64,000 nt of DNA from Pandoraea oxalativorans (GCF_000972785.3 NZ_CP011253.3:5518001-5582000), one strand, 5' to 3'. Shown: positions 31,312 to 40,753, numbered from the stretch's first letter. The notes: generated by a model from the letters alone, not told the origin. Translations and numbers: made by a program.

Positions 31312-32085
31312 TCATACGCCCAACAACTCGTGCAGCACCGGCATCTTCGTCTCCAGCTCCGGAGCGCCGAAGCGCTCCACGATCTTGCCGTGCTCCATGA
31401 CATAGAAGCGATCGGCCAGCGGAGCCGCAAAACGGAAATTCTGTTCCACCATCACGATGGTGTAGCCACGCGCTTTGAGCGTGGTGATCATGCGGGCAAG
31501 CGTCTGCACGATCACCGGCGCGAGGCCTTCGGAAATCTCGTCGAGCAACAACAGATTCGCGCCCGTGCGCAGAATGCGCGCCACCGCGAGCATCTGTTGT
31601 TCGCCACCCGACAGGCGCGTGCCCTGACTGTGACGGCGCTCTTTCAGGTTCGGGAACATGTCGTAGATCTCGTCGAGCGACATGCCACGCCCACCATCTT
31701 CGCGACGGTTGCCGCTCATGCCGATATACGGCGGCAGCAGCAGGTTTTCCTCGCACGACAAGCTCGCAAAAATGCCGCGCTCTTCAGGGCAATACCCCAC
31801 GCCGTGATGCGCGACCTTATACGTCGGCAGATGAATCGTTTCCTCACCGGCAATGCGAATCGATCCCTGACGCTGACCGGTCAGCCCCATGATCGCGCGC
31901 AGCGTCGTGGTGCGCCCGGCCCCGTTGCGGCCGAGCAGCGTGACGACTTCGCCACGCCCGACCGTCAGGTCCACGCCGTGCAGGATGTGCGACTCGCCGT
32001 ACCACGCCTGAAGCCCTTCGACTTCCAGTGCGGGCACGTTGCCGCCGTTCTTGCCACCCTGGTTGTTGCCGCCGTTACCGTACAT
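31312..32085 (-). CDS. livF: ABC transporter ATPase (LivF type) with arginine in Walker A
   Basis: This is an ATPase subunit of 257 residues with a Gly/Asn-rich N-terminus. The Walker A loop reads GRNGAGRTTT, so the invariant lysine that contacts the nucleotide phosphates is an arginine. The signature LSGGEQQMLAVARIL and Walker B LLLLDEISEGL are otherwise present. The codon is CGC in clean sequence. The start at 32085 has AGGA five bases upstream; a GTG at 32097 that overlaps the livG stop is possible. Similar GRT variants occur in some LivF relatives as I recall, so it may be a subfamily trait. Confidence 0.9.
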   Translation of the reverse strand: MYGNGGNNQGGKNGGNVPALEVEGLQAWYGESHILHGVDLTVGRGEVVTLLGRNGAGRTTTLRAIMGLTGQRQGSIRIAGEETIHLPTYKVAHHGVGYCPEERGIFASLSCEENLLLPPYIGMSGNRREDGGRGMSLDEIYDMFPNLKERRHSQGTRLSGGEQQMLAVARILRTGANLLLLDEISEGLAPVIVQTLARMITTLKARGYTIVMVEQNFRFAAPLADRFYVMEHGKIVERFGAPELETKMPVLHELLGV

Positions 32086-32093
32086 AGCCGTCC

Positions 32094-32873
32094 TCACCCG
32101 TGGGCTCCCTGCATTTCGCCGTCCGCCGTGCCCATGTAGGCTTCCATCACTTGCGGATTCTTCGAGACTTCGTGATACGGCCCCTCGGCGAGCACCTCGC
32201 CGCGCTGAAGCACGGTGATGGTGTCGGAGATGCCCGCAATCACGTTCATGTTGTGCTCGACCATCAGAATCGTGCGTCCTGCCGACACTTTCTTGATGAG
32301 GGCCGTCACGCGATCGACGTCTTCGTGACCCATGCCTTGCGTGGGCTCGTCGAGCAACATTAGTTCGGGTTCCATAGCAAGTGTGGTGGCGATTTCGAGC
32401 GCGCGTTTGCGGCCGTACGGCAACTCCACGGTGAGCGTATGGGCGAATTCGGTGAGGCCGACTTCCGCGAGCAACTCCATGGCGCGCGCGTCGAGCTGAC
32501 GCAGCGTGCGACTGCTGCTCCAGAAGTGGAACGCCGTGCCGAGATTGCGTTGCAGACCGATGCGCACGTTCTCGAGCACGGTGAGGTGCGGGAACACGGC
32601 AGAGATCTGGAACGAGCGGATGATGCCGCGTCGTGCGATTTGCGCAGGCGCTTCACGGGTGATGTCTTCGCCGTTGAAGGTGATGGAGCCTGCACTGGGC
32701 ACGAGGAATTTCGTGAGCAGGTTGAAGCAGGTGGTCTTGCCTGCACCGTTCGGCCCGATCAGCGCATGAATGGTGCCGCGCGCGACGCGCAGGTCGACCC
32801 CGTTCACGGCGGTGAAGCCACGGAACTCTTTGGTGAGCCCGCGGGTTTCGAGAATGTAATCGTTGTTCGCCAT
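32094..32873 (-). CDS. livG: Branched-chain amino-acid ABC transporter ATPase (LivG type)
   Basis: This is the first gene of the second LIV operon. The 259-residue protein has Walker A GPNGAGKTT, the signature-like LPYGRKRALEIATTL and Walker B LMLLDEPTQGMGHEDVDRV, typical LivG features. This intact ATPase pairs with the arginine-variant LivF and could carry the main hydrolysis site. A GTG four codons upstream is an alternative start. Confidence 0.94.
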   Translation of the reverse strand: MANNDYILETRGLTKEFRGFTAVNGVDLRVARGTIHALIGPNGAGKTTCFNLLTKFLVPSAGSITFNGEDITREAPAQIARRGIIRSFQISAVFPHLTVLENVRIGLQRNLGTAFHFWSSSRTLRQLDARAMELLAEVGLTEFAHTLTVELPYGRKRALEIATTLAMEPELMLLDEPTQGMGHEDVDRVTALIKKVSAGRTILMVEHNMNVIAGISDTITVLQRGEVLAEGPYHEVSKNPQVMEAYMGTADGEMQGAHG

Positions 32874-32885
32874 GTCTCCTGCCAC

Positions 32886-33529
32886 ATTCCTGGTTGGCGG
32901 TGCGAAGCGTCGTGCGCGCCTCAGGCACCATCGTCTGTGACAACCGCAAGGCAGGCGGATGACGCTATGGTTGGCGCCGCCCGCAAAGTGCCCCGCGTCC
33001 CGAACGAAGCGCCGAATTCTTGGTTCGATCGCTCATAGGGAAACGTTATTGTGGGTGCTTTGCTGCAACGCGATCATTGGGATTTGCACTAAGCTTCGCA
33101 CCCCTCGAAACGCGCATGCTCACACGCGTTGCAGAACGTTCGGCCGCATAGGCCGACCCTTTGCCAAGTCCTTGTGCGACAAGGCTTTTGCGGCAGACGC
33201 AAACGCGCGGACGATAGCCAATACCGATCGTCTCTCGTCGCGCGCGCAATTCACATTAGGTATTACTACGTAAGATTTCGGGGAAACGTCGGGGACGCGA
33301 AGCCAGAACTCGACGAAAGCGCGGCATGTTTTTCTGTTTTTTGTTGCTGCACTTTCGGCCGGAAGCTCACTGTGGCCTCAAGACCGACAAGAATTAGGAA
33401 TATCTCCAAACCCACGCCCTACTCTTCATGTAACGATCGACGAGCACTACCGATGCGAATCCCCGGACACGCTCTGAAGAACGGGGCTGCGGGCGCGCTA
33501 TCGACCAAATGTCGAAGGAGGAGAAAACA
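32886..33529. other. Intergenic region between liv operon and PhyH operon
   Basis: This 644-base divergent gap becomes clearly more AT-rich after about 33040, marking the edge of the atypical segment. It should hold promoters in both directions. Two tiny plus-strand frames (23 and 26 codons, the second ending across the next start codon) lack good ribosome sites and are not called. Confidence 0.5.
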
Positions 33530-34306
33530 ATGAGCCAAGAGTACGTGTATCAGTTCGATATCAACGGCTTTGTAATCATTCCCGCCGCGATATCACGGCC
33601 GCACTTGCAACGACTTCAGCATTTCTGGTCTGACAAGCTGATTACCCGCCCTCTCCACGATGTGAACTTCGACTGGGGTGACGACTGGCGCGCACTTATC
33701 GATATTGAATCGGTCTATTCGTTTCTCGATGTTGTCTATCGATCGAGATTCCGGCTGGATCACATGTTCTGCGCTGACGAGCGCTTCGTAAGTAGCGGTG
33801 GCCAGTTACACCACCAGGCAGATATGTTCGACGAAGGCATCTTTTACTGGGTCCGTAACCAACGAATACATAGCGGCCTCGTTGCTGTTCAATACGCGAT
33901 ATCGGACATCCCGGAAACTGCGAACCACTTTTGCTGTATACCGGGTTCGCATCGCGCTAACTTCCCCGTTCCTGACACGTATCAAAGCCTCGCAAACAAT
34001 GCGTTGCTGCGGCATGTCACACTGAACGCGGGGGATGCTGTCATCTTCTCGGAGGCGTTAGTTCACGGCACGTATAAGGTACCGAACTCGGAACCGAGGC
34101 GCAGCGTATTTGCACGGTACATGAACAACCACTCGTATTTCAGACGACCCGCCGCCCAACGCGAAATTGTCTCGCTTCCTCCCACACCCAATCATTCCGT
34201 ATCCTCGAGCGCTCAAGTCTTTTCAACAAGCGGGCTCACGAATCGTCAGAAACAGCTGGTCGTCGAGCCCGCCTATGCTCGGGGGCACGCCCCCGTCGGG
34301 AGGTGA
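33530..34306 (+). CDS. PhyH-family Fe(II)/2-oxoglutarate enzyme with halogenase-like H-x-A motif
   Basis: The 258-residue protein has the PhyH fold. The first iron-ligand motif is LHHQADMF (H95-Q96-A97), the IPGSHR turn lies near 138, the distal histidine is H179 in EALVHGTY, and the 2OG-binding arginine is R190 or R191. Hydroxylases have H-x-D at the first position. Here alanine replaces the aspartate, as in chlorinating enzymes of the SyrB2 type, which to my recollection share HQAD. A strong AAGGAGG precedes the ATG at 33530. It is the first gene of a three-gene operon. Halogenase activity is an inference; a non-catalytic relative is possible. Confidence 0.75.
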   Translation: MSQEYVYQFDINGFVIIPAAISRPHLQRLQHFWSDKLITRPLHDVNFDWGDDWRALIDIESVYSFLDVVYRSRFRLDHMFCADERFVSSGGQLHHQADMFDEGIFYWVRNQRIHSGLVAVQYAISDIPETANHFCCIPGSHRANFPVPDTYQSLANNALLRHVTLNAGDAVIFSEALVHGTYKVPNSEPRRSVFARYMNNHSYFRRPAAQREIVSLPPTPNHSVSSSAQVFSTSGLTNRQKQLVVEPAYARGHAPVGR

Positions 34307-34312
34307 AAACGC

Positions 34313-35530
34313 ATGGAACCCATTAGCGTCAAAGCCATCGCTCGCGGACCAAGTGGCGTCCTCTTTCTGACCAACCCTCGTGGCGAGCTAGAGTTACCCG
34401 GCGGACGCCCCGAAGTCGGCGAATCGCTTGAGGCAGCATTGATCCGGGAAGTCCGGGAAGAATGCGGACTCGTTGTCACGTCGGCAACCTACGTGGGAAG
34501 CCAATCCTGTGAAGTTGTTCCAGGCAAACGTGTATTGCTCGTCTTCTACTCGTGCTCCATTACGTCGGACAACCCAATACTCGGTGACGAGCACACGGCT
34601 TTTGAATGGATAGATACGAATGCCGCGAAGCCGATCAATATGCCAAGCTTCTATTGGAACGCATGTGCCCAGGAGGAACATGCCCCCCCCTCGCCGAACT
34701 ATGCCCCGATGGAAGCGACCGATTACCCATTGCTCACCGGGAACAAGGACCGACAGCGGCTTACACTGACTTCCGAGATATATAACCCAGCAACAACCGA
34801 ATTCCTTCGTAGTTTCACTCCTTCACATGGGCGCATCCTCGATGTCGGGTGTGGGCATGGGCAAATCGCCCAATGGCCCGCTGCACATAGCCCAGAGACC
34901 GCGGTGACAGGCCTTGATAACAGCCCGGAGCAACTACTGGCGGCGGAGTCATCCGCCCTCGCAGCCGGCCTCGGAAACATCGAGTTCCGACAGGGTGACC
35001 TCACTGACCTCGCCAAGATATTCCGTTCAGCGCCCACATTCGAGCTCATTACCTGCCGCTTCACGCTCCTGCACATCGTTCGACGCGACTCTGCGATAAG
35101 GGCGCTACTCGACCTCCTGACGCCATCGGGCACACTAGTTATTGAAGAGCCGTCTTTGGATAGTCTTTTCTGCGTGCCCCGCTTGACGGCTTTCGAGCAG
35201 GCGAACGCCGCAATCAAGGCGTACGGAAAAACCCACGGCATCGATTACGACTGCATCGGTGATGTTTGGTCGTTCGTTACAAGGGAAGACGTCAACATTC
35301 GAGCCGCGCGATTTAGTCAACCGACGATCTGGCAAAAGCAGCATAAGGCGCTTGTTGGCCTCTCGTTCCGTCAGTTTTCCCCACGTCTTGTCTCTACAGG
35401 GATACTTGAAATAGAACAAGCATGCAGACTTCAACGAACGCTCGACGGTGATTACATGAGCGACCTCTTCATTTCGGGTGGATTGCGGACCTTGCAGATC
35501 GCGATATCGGCTGACGGAGCATCGTCATGA
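34313..35530 (+). CDS. Nudix hydrolase - SAM methyltransferase fusion
   Basis: This is a 405-residue two-domain protein. Residues 1 to about 135 form a Nudix domain with the complete box GGRPEVGESLEAALIREVREECGL (described here by its ends GGRPEVGE and REVREECGL), which implies hydrolysis of a nucleoside-diphosphate-linked substrate. Residues about 150 to 405 form a class I methyltransferase with ILDVGCGHGQIAQW and the acidic motif VTGLDNSPEQL. GGGAGGTG lies 6 bases before the ATG. It starts 6 bases after the PhyH gene and its stop overlaps the next start. This domain pairing is unusual; neither substrate can be named. Confidence 0.85.
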   Translation: MEPISVKAIARGPSGVLFLTNPRGELELPGGRPEVGESLEAALIREVREECGLVVTSATYVGSQSCEVVPGKRVLLVFYSCSITSDNPILGDEHTAFEWIDTNAAKPINMPSFYWNACAQEEHAPPSPNYAPMEATDYPLLTGNKDRQRLTLTSEIYNPATTEFLRSFTPSHGRILDVGCGHGQIAQWPAAHSPETAVTGLDNSPEQLLAAESSALAAGLGNIEFRQGDLTDLAKIFRSAPTFELITCRFTLLHIVRRDSAIRALLDLLTPSGTLVIEEPSLDSLFCVPRLTAFEQANAAIKAYGKTHGIDYDCIGDVWSFVTREDVNIRAARFSQPTIWQKQHKALVGLSFRQFSPRLVSTGILEIEQACRLQRTLDGDYMSDLFISGGLRTLQIAISADGASS

Positions 35531-36366
35531 CCCCGCACATCGAATGTATTTCCCAAGGCATTTACAAGGACATCCCCTGCGAGGACGTCGTGGGATACCA
35601 CAGAGCAGGGCAGTCCATTCTTGCGTGGGCAATAGACGGTGCATCGACGCTCTCGGAGGCGGCGTTTACGACGTTCTGCGACGTTTCCGACGCCGGTTGG
35701 TTTGCGCGGAAGGTGGCGGAATCGCTGCCGGAATTATCAGCACCCTCGTTCGCGTCGTCGAACCTCCATGAAAAACTACACGCGATACGGCACGAATACT
35801 TCGATGCTTGTGCCGGAGCCAACCCGATGCACGAGTGGCCCGTAGCGGCGGCAACGATTGTGGAGATCAATGCCGTCTCGCCCAAGAGACTTGCCGTCTC
35901 GATTCACCGTTACGCCGACTGCTTTGAACTCTTCGAGCACGCCCCGCTTCCATCGAGGGCGCCAGACAACCCGACCCAGCCTGTTCCGCAAACCTACGAC
36001 AAATGGAAACCACACTCGGGGTTTGCCGATGAATCACTTGCTCTATTGCGGTCACGGAGATGCCAGCAACAACGTAACCAATTCAGTTCCGCACTGACGC
36101 TAAACCCCGTGAGTGCCTTCAATGCCAAGACATCCCATCTAACGCTCGATAGTCCCGCACATATCCTGATCGGCACGGACGGCCTATCACGTGCGTGGGA
36201 CACCTATGGGCTGATGACTGCTGAAGAAGCATTAAGACTCGTAACACAATGCGGGCTCAACGCTTTGCTTGGGAAACTCAGGGCCCACGAAGCGACGCTT
36301 GCCTGCAGCCCGGCCGATAGCAAGCGGAGAGATGACGCGAGCGGCGTCTTCCTCTCATTTTCGTGA
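35527..36366 (+). CDS. PP2C-like protein phosphatase
   Basis: This 279-residue protein has the metal-binding aspartates of the PPM/PP2C fold: CEDVVGY near residue 19, AIDGAST near 37, IGTDGLSRAWD near 216 and RDDASGVF at the end. All catalytic acids appear present, so it should be an active Mn/Mg-dependent phosphatase. No membrane or sensor domain is attached. Its ATG overlaps the stop of the Nudix-methyltransferase gene by four bases, so the two are coupled. A phosphatase in what looks like a tailoring operon may act on a small phosphorylated intermediate or on a regulator. Confidence 0.72.
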   Translation: MTPHIECISQGIYKDIPCEDVVGYHRAGQSILAWAIDGASTLSEAAFTTFCDVSDAGWFARKVAESLPELSAPSFASSNLHEKLHAIRHEYFDACAGANPMHEWPVAAATIVEINAVSPKRLAVSIHRYADCFELFEHAPLPSRAPDNPTQPVPQTYDKWKPHSGFADESLALLRSRRCQQQRNQFSSALTLNPVSAFNAKTSHLTLDSPAHILIGTDGLSRAWDTYGLMTAEEALRLVTQCGLNALLGKLRAHEATLACSPADSKRRDDASGVFLSFS

Positions 36367-36412
36367 GATTCGCTTCGCATAAAGCGCATCGTCATTCTCT
36401 TTGTCGAAATGC

Positions 36413-38062
36413 TCACCGAACCCCAGCCTTACGCGCCGCGCGAATCATGTCGCTGGCACGCTCCGCGATCATGATCGTCGGCGAGTTGGTGTTGCCCGAC
36501 GTGATCGTCGGCATGACGGACGCATCCACCACACGCAACCCCTGCACGCCGCGCACGCGCAACTGCGGATCGACGACGGCATCGGGGTCATCCCCGCGCC
36601 CCATGCGACATGTGCCGACCGGATGGAAGATCGTCGTGCCGATGTCGCCCGCCGCGCGCTTGAGGTCATCGTCGCTCTGATACGACGGTCCCGGCAGATA
36701 CTCGCGCGGTTCGTAACGGGCGAACGCCGGTGCGCCCACGATGCGGCGCGTAAGTTTGATGGCGTCGGCCGCCACGCGCAGGTCCTCTTCCGTCGAGAGA
36801 TAGTGCGGCGCGATGTTCGGTGCGACGCGCGCGTCCGGCGACGTGAGATGCACATGGCCGCGCGACGTCGGTCGCAGATTGCACACCGACGCCGTGAACG
36901 CGTTGAACTTGTGCAACGGCTCGCCGAACTTCTCCAGCGACAGCGGCTGCACGTGATACTCCAGATCGGGTCGCGCCATGTCTTCGCGACTGCGCGCAAA
37001 CGCCCCGAGCTGCGACGGCGCCATGCTCATCGGCCCGCGCTGCGTGAACGCGTATTGCATGCCGATCGACAGCTTGCCGAGCAGACTGTTCGCGCTGAGG
37101 TTGAGCGTCTTCGCACCGCGCAGTTTGTACACCGTGCGCAATTGCAGATGGTCCTGCAAGTTCTCGCCGACAGCGGGCACATGCGACACGACATCGATGC
37201 CGAGATTGCGCAACCGTTCGCCGTCGCCAATGCCGGACACTTCGAGCAGATGCGGCGAATTGACCGCACCTGCCGCGAGAATCGTCTCGACGTTCGCGAG
37301 CGCCACGAAGTCCTCGTTGCCCCCGCGATACGCGACCCCCGTGCAGCGCGTGCCGTCGAAAGTCAGACGGCTCACGCTCGCGCCCGTGATCACCGTCAGA
37401 TTCGGACGTTGCGACGCCGGTCGCAAGAACCCCTTCGCCGCACTCCAGCGCACACCGCGCCGCTGATTCACTTCGAAGTAGCCGATGCCGAAGTTATCGC
37501 CGCGATTGAAGTCGTCGGTTTTGGGGATGCCGATCTGCTCGGCGGCGTCTGCAAACGAATCGAGCACGCGCCACGACAGCCGCTGTTTCTCGACGCGCCA
37601 TTCGCCACCGCTACCGTGAAACTCGGAGCTTCCGTTGTAGTGGTCTTCGCTGCGCTTGAAGAGCGGCAGCACGTTGTCCCAGCGCCAGCCGTCGTCGCCG
37701 GTCGCGTCGGCCCACACGTCGTAATCCTCACGCTGACCGCGCATGTAGATCATGCCGTTGATCGACGAACTGCCGCCCAGCACTCGCCCGCGAGGATAGG
37801 CGAGCGAGCGACCGTTGAGCCCGGCTTCCGCCTGCGTGCGATACAGCCAGTCCGTGCGCGGGTTGCCGATGCAATAGAGATAGCCGACGGGGATGTGAAT
37901 CCAGTGATAGTCGTCCTTGCCGCCCGCTTCGAGCAGCAGCACGGTGACGTCGGGGTCTTGCGTGAGACGGTTCGCCAGCACACAGCCCGCCGACCCGGCC
38001 CCGACGATGATGTAATCGAAGCGCTCCTGCTTGTCGCTATGCTTGTCCGTCTGCTTGCTCAT
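36413..38062 (-). CDS. GMC-family FAD oxidoreductase (choline dehydrogenase-like)
   Basis: The 549-residue flavoprotein has the dinucleotide motif YIIVGAGSAGCVLANRL near the start. GMC signature 1 is GRVLGGSSSINGMIYMRG, signature 2 is AGAVNSPHLLEVSGIG, and the C-terminal catalytic region includes FHPVGTCRMG and ITSGNTNSPTIMIAER. Such enzymes oxidise alcohols to aldehydes. The gene follows mmsA (136-base gap) and is probably co-transcribed, so the product aldehyde could feed that dehydrogenase. The start at 38062 is taken, with a weaker upstream alternative at 38092. Confidence 0.9.
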   Translation of the reverse strand: MSKQTDKHSDKQERFDYIIVGAGSAGCVLANRLTQDPDVTVLLLEAGGKDDYHWIHIPVGYLYCIGNPRTDWLYRTQAEAGLNGRSLAYPRGRVLGGSSSINGMIYMRGQREDYDVWADATGDDGWRWDNVLPLFKRSEDHYNGSSEFHGSGGEWRVEKQRLSWRVLDSFADAAEQIGIPKTDDFNRGDNFGIGYFEVNQRRGVRWSAAKGFLRPASQRPNLTVITGASVSRLTFDGTRCTGVAYRGGNEDFVALANVETILAAGAVNSPHLLEVSGIGDGERLRNLGIDVVSHVPAVGENLQDHLQLRTVYKLRGAKTLNLSANSLLGKLSIGMQYAFTQRGPMSMAPSQLGAFARSREDMARPDLEYHVQPLSLEKFGEPLHKFNAFTASVCNLRPTSRGHVHLTSPDARVAPNIAPHYLSTEEDLRVAADAIKLTRRIVGAPAFARYEPREYLPGPSYQSDDDLKRAAGDIGTTIFHPVGTCRMGRGDDPDAVVDPQLRVRGVQGLRVVDASVMPTITSGNTNSPTIMIAERASDMIRAARKAGVR

Positions 38063-38197
38063 TCCCGCATGTCTCCGTCGTTGGCGCGGCACTCGCCATA
38101 GTGCGGTGCCGACGCTGGTGCGGCACCCGAGTGAGGTGGACTGTCGCCACCCTCACCGGGTTCATTTTTGTCGTTGTGTGGCTTGCCGCGTCGCGCT

Positions 38198-39706
38198 TTA
38201 CTTCGCCACCGGCATGGTGAACTCGGCCCCCTTGCCGATGCTGTCCGGCCAGCGCTGCATCACGCTCTTGAAGCGCGTGTAGAAGCGAATGCCCTCTTCG
38301 CCATAAGCGTGGTGATCGCCGAACAACGAACGCTTCCATCCGCCGAACGACTGCCACGCCATCGGCACCGGAATCGGCACGTTGATGCCCACCATGCCGA
38401 TCTTCACCTGACGCGAGAACGCGCGCGCCACGCCGCCGTCGCTCGTGAAACACGACACACCGTTGCCGAACTCGTGCGCGTTGATCAGGTCGATGGCCGA
38501 CGCAAGATCGGGCACGCGCACGACGGCCAGCACCGGTCCGAAAATTTCGTCGCGATAGATCGTCATCTCGCTCGTCACGTGATCGAACAGCGTGCCGCCG
38601 AGGAAGAAGCCCTGCTCGTGCCCCGGGACTTGCAGGCCGCGACCGTCGACGAGCAGCGTCGCTCCGGCACTCACTCCTTGCGCAATATAGCCCTCGATCT
38701 TCGCCTTGTGGGCCGCCGTGACCACCGGCCCCATCTCCGACGCGTCGTCCACACCCGGCCCGACGCGCAGCGCCTTCACACGCGGCACCAGCGCTTCGAC
38801 CAGACGATCCGCCACCTGCCCCACCGCAACGGCCACCGAGATCGCCATGCAACGCTCGCCCGCCGAGCCGTAGGCCGCGCCGATCAGAGCATCGACGGCC
38901 TGATCGAGATTCGCATCGGGCATCACCACGAGATGATTCTTCGCACCGCCGAGCGCCTGCACGCGCTTGCCGCGTCGCGTACCTTCCGTGTAGATGTACT
39001 CGGCAATCGGTGTCGAGCCGACGAACGACAGCGCTTCGACGTCCGGGTGATCGAGCAGGGCATCCACGGCGACCTTGTCGCCCTGCACGACATTGAACAC
39101 GCCGTCGGGCAACCCGGCTTCACGCAGCAGATCGGCGATCAGCAGACTCGCCGACGGATCGCGCTCGGACGGCTTGAGCACGAACGTATTGCCGCAGGCG
39201 AGCGCGATCGGGAACATCCACATCGGCACCATCACCGGGAAGTTGAACGGCGTGATCCCCGCGCAGACGCCGACCGGCTGACGCAGATGCCAGTTGTCGA
39301 TGCCGCCGCCGATGTTGTCGCTGTGCTTGCCCATCAGCAGATTCGGCGCACCACACGCGTACTCGACGATCTCGATGCCGCGCGTGACTTCGCCGCGCGC
39401 GTCGGAGAACACCTTGCCGTGTTCGCGGGTGATGATGCGGGCGAGTTCGTCCTGATGCTCGTCGAGCAGCGCCTTGAACTTGAACAGCACGCGGGCGCGC
39501 TTGAGCGGGGCCGTCTCCGACCATGACGGCAGCGCCGCTTTCGCCGCCGCCACCGCTGCATTCACGTCCTTCACGCTGGCCAGCGCCACGCGAGCGCTCA
39601 CGGCCCCCTCGGCCGGATTGAAGACGTCGGCGAAGCGCTCACCCTCACCGGCCACACGTTGGCCACCGATGAAGTGCTGGACGGTCGGAATATCAGCGTT
39701 GCTCAT
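38198..39706 (-). CDS. mmsA: CoA-acylating methylmalonate-semialdehyde dehydrogenase
   Basis: The enzyme oxidises methylmalonate or malonate semialdehyde with NAD and CoA, giving propionyl- or acetyl-CoA in valine, beta-alanine or inositol breakdown. The 502-residue protein carries [19 protein letters not shown], the catalytic-cysteine motif GSAGERCMA near residue 284, and the MmsA-specific C-terminus [19 protein letters not shown] (quoted within 20 residues). It is divergent from a LysR gene, with a T-N11-A palindrome between them. Confidence 0.95.
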   Translation of the reverse strand: MSNADIPTVQHFIGGQRVAGEGERFADVFNPAEGAVSARVALASVKDVNAAVAAAKAALPSWSETAPLKRARVLFKFKALLDEHQDELARIITREHGKVFSDARGEVTRGIEIVEYACGAPNLLMGKHSDNIGGGIDNWHLRQPVGVCAGITPFNFPVMVPMWMFPIALACGNTFVLKPSERDPSASLLIADLLREAGLPDGVFNVVQGDKVAVDALLDHPDVEALSFVGSTPIAEYIYTEGTRRGKRVQALGGAKNHLVVMPDANLDQAVDALIGAAYGSAGERCMAISVAVAVGQVADRLVEALVPRVKALRVGPGVDDASEMGPVVTAAHKAKIEGYIAQGVSAGATLLVDGRGLQVPGHEQGFFLGGTLFDHVTSEMTIYRDEIFGPVLAVVRVPDLASAIDLINAHEFGNGVSCFTSDGGVARAFSRQVKIGMVGINVPIPVPMAWQSFGGWKRSLFGDHHAYGEEGIRFYTRFKSVMQRWPDSIGKGAEFTMPVAK

Positions 39707-39820
39707 GTTCGTTTCCTGGGAATTTCAAGGCATCGGCACCGGCATTGTCGCGCTCGGCGCCACGAGTAGCCCCAAGCGTACTGCTGCGACCGGCCGCAAT
39801 CCAATGAGAAAAAATCAAAA

Positions 39821-39845
39821 GCAATATAAGATCCGCTTATATTGC
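39821..39845. promoter_or_regulatory. LysR-type T-N11-A operator between mmsA and lysR
   Basis: GCAATATAAG and CTTATATTGC are perfect 10-base arms around ATCCG. The centre fits the LysR consensus T-N11-A. It lies 33 bases upstream of the lysR start and 115 bases upstream of mmsA. Confidence 0.8.
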
Positions 39846-39877
39846 CCCGCTGAATTGCCTGCTTTCGCCCGTCGCCC

Positions 39878-40753
39878 ATGGAACTCGCTCATCTTCGCGC
39901 CTTCGTCGCCATCGCCCGTGAGGGCAATCTCACGCGTGCCGCCCAACGTCTGCATCTGACACAGCCCGCGGTGAGCCTTCAGGTGAAGGCGTTGCAGGAG
40001 ACGCTGCGACTCACCCTCTTCACGCGCACCGCACAAGGGCTGGCGCTCACGCGGGACGGTCAGGCACTGCTGCCACTCGCCGAGCGCATGCTGGCGGCGT
40101 TGACCGACCTGCAGCAGGCCGCCGGTGCGCTGCGCGATACCGTGCGCGGACGCCTGCGCATCGGCACCATCCTCGACCCGGAATTCACGCGTCTGGGGGC
40201 GTTTCTCAAACGTCTGGTGGAGTCGTATCCGCAGATCGAGACGGCCCTGCGTCACAGCATGTCGGGCGACGTGTTGCAACGGCTTGCGCGCAGCGAGCTG
40301 GACGTCGGCTTCTATATTGGCAGTCCCGACCCGGCGCGCTTTCACGCCATTACCCTCACACCCTTTTCCTATCAGGTGCTGGCGCCCGCTGGCTGGCGCG
40401 AGCGTGTGTCCCGGCGCGGCTGGCGCGAACTCGCCGCCCTGCCGTGGATTTGGACACCGCCCGAATCGGCGCACAACCGTCTGCTGTCGGCGGTTTTCGG
40501 CGAAGCCGGAGCGTCGCCCGTCAAAGTCGCGGAAGTGGATCAGGAGCCTTCGATGCTCGATCTCGTGAAGTCGGGTATCGGTCTGTCGCTGGTGCGCGAC
40601 TCGATCGCGCTGCGCGAGGCGCGTGCGCACGGCCTGGTGATCGTCGACAGCGTGGCGGTGCCCACGGAACTCACGTTCGTCACCCTCGCCTCGCGGCGCG
40701 AGGAGCCCGCCATTGCCGCCGCACTGCAACTGGTCACCGCCGTGTGGGCATGA
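39878..40753 (+). CDS. LysR-family transcriptional regulator (mmsA-divergent)
   Basis: This 291-residue regulator has an N-terminal helix-turn-helix, [28 protein letters not shown] (core [16 protein letters not shown]), followed by a substrate-binding domain. It is divergent from the mmsA-GMC oxidoreductase genes. A perfect 10-base inverted repeat lies in the intergenic region, the usual autoregulated LysR arrangement. The effector is presumably a metabolite of that pathway. Confidence 0.9.
   Translation: MELAHLRAFVAIAREGNLTRAAQRLHLTQPAVSLQVKALQETLRLTLFTRTAQGLALTRDGQALLPLAERMLAALTDLQQAAGALRDTVRGRLRIGTILDPEFTRLGAFLKRLVESYPQIETALRHSMSGDVLQRLARSELDVGFYIGSPDPARFHAITLTPFSYQVLAPAGWRERVSRRGWRELAALPWIWTPPESAHNRLLSAVFGEAGASPVKVAEVDQEPSMLDLVKSGIGLSLVRDSIALREARAHGLVIVDSVAVPTELTFVTLASRREEPAIAAALQLVTAVWA

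Noticed and set aside
33452..33533. 26-codon frame overlapping the PhyH start, possible leader peptide
   Set aside because: There is no ribosome-binding sequence before its ATG and the composition is basic and low in complexity; it is kept only as a possibility.
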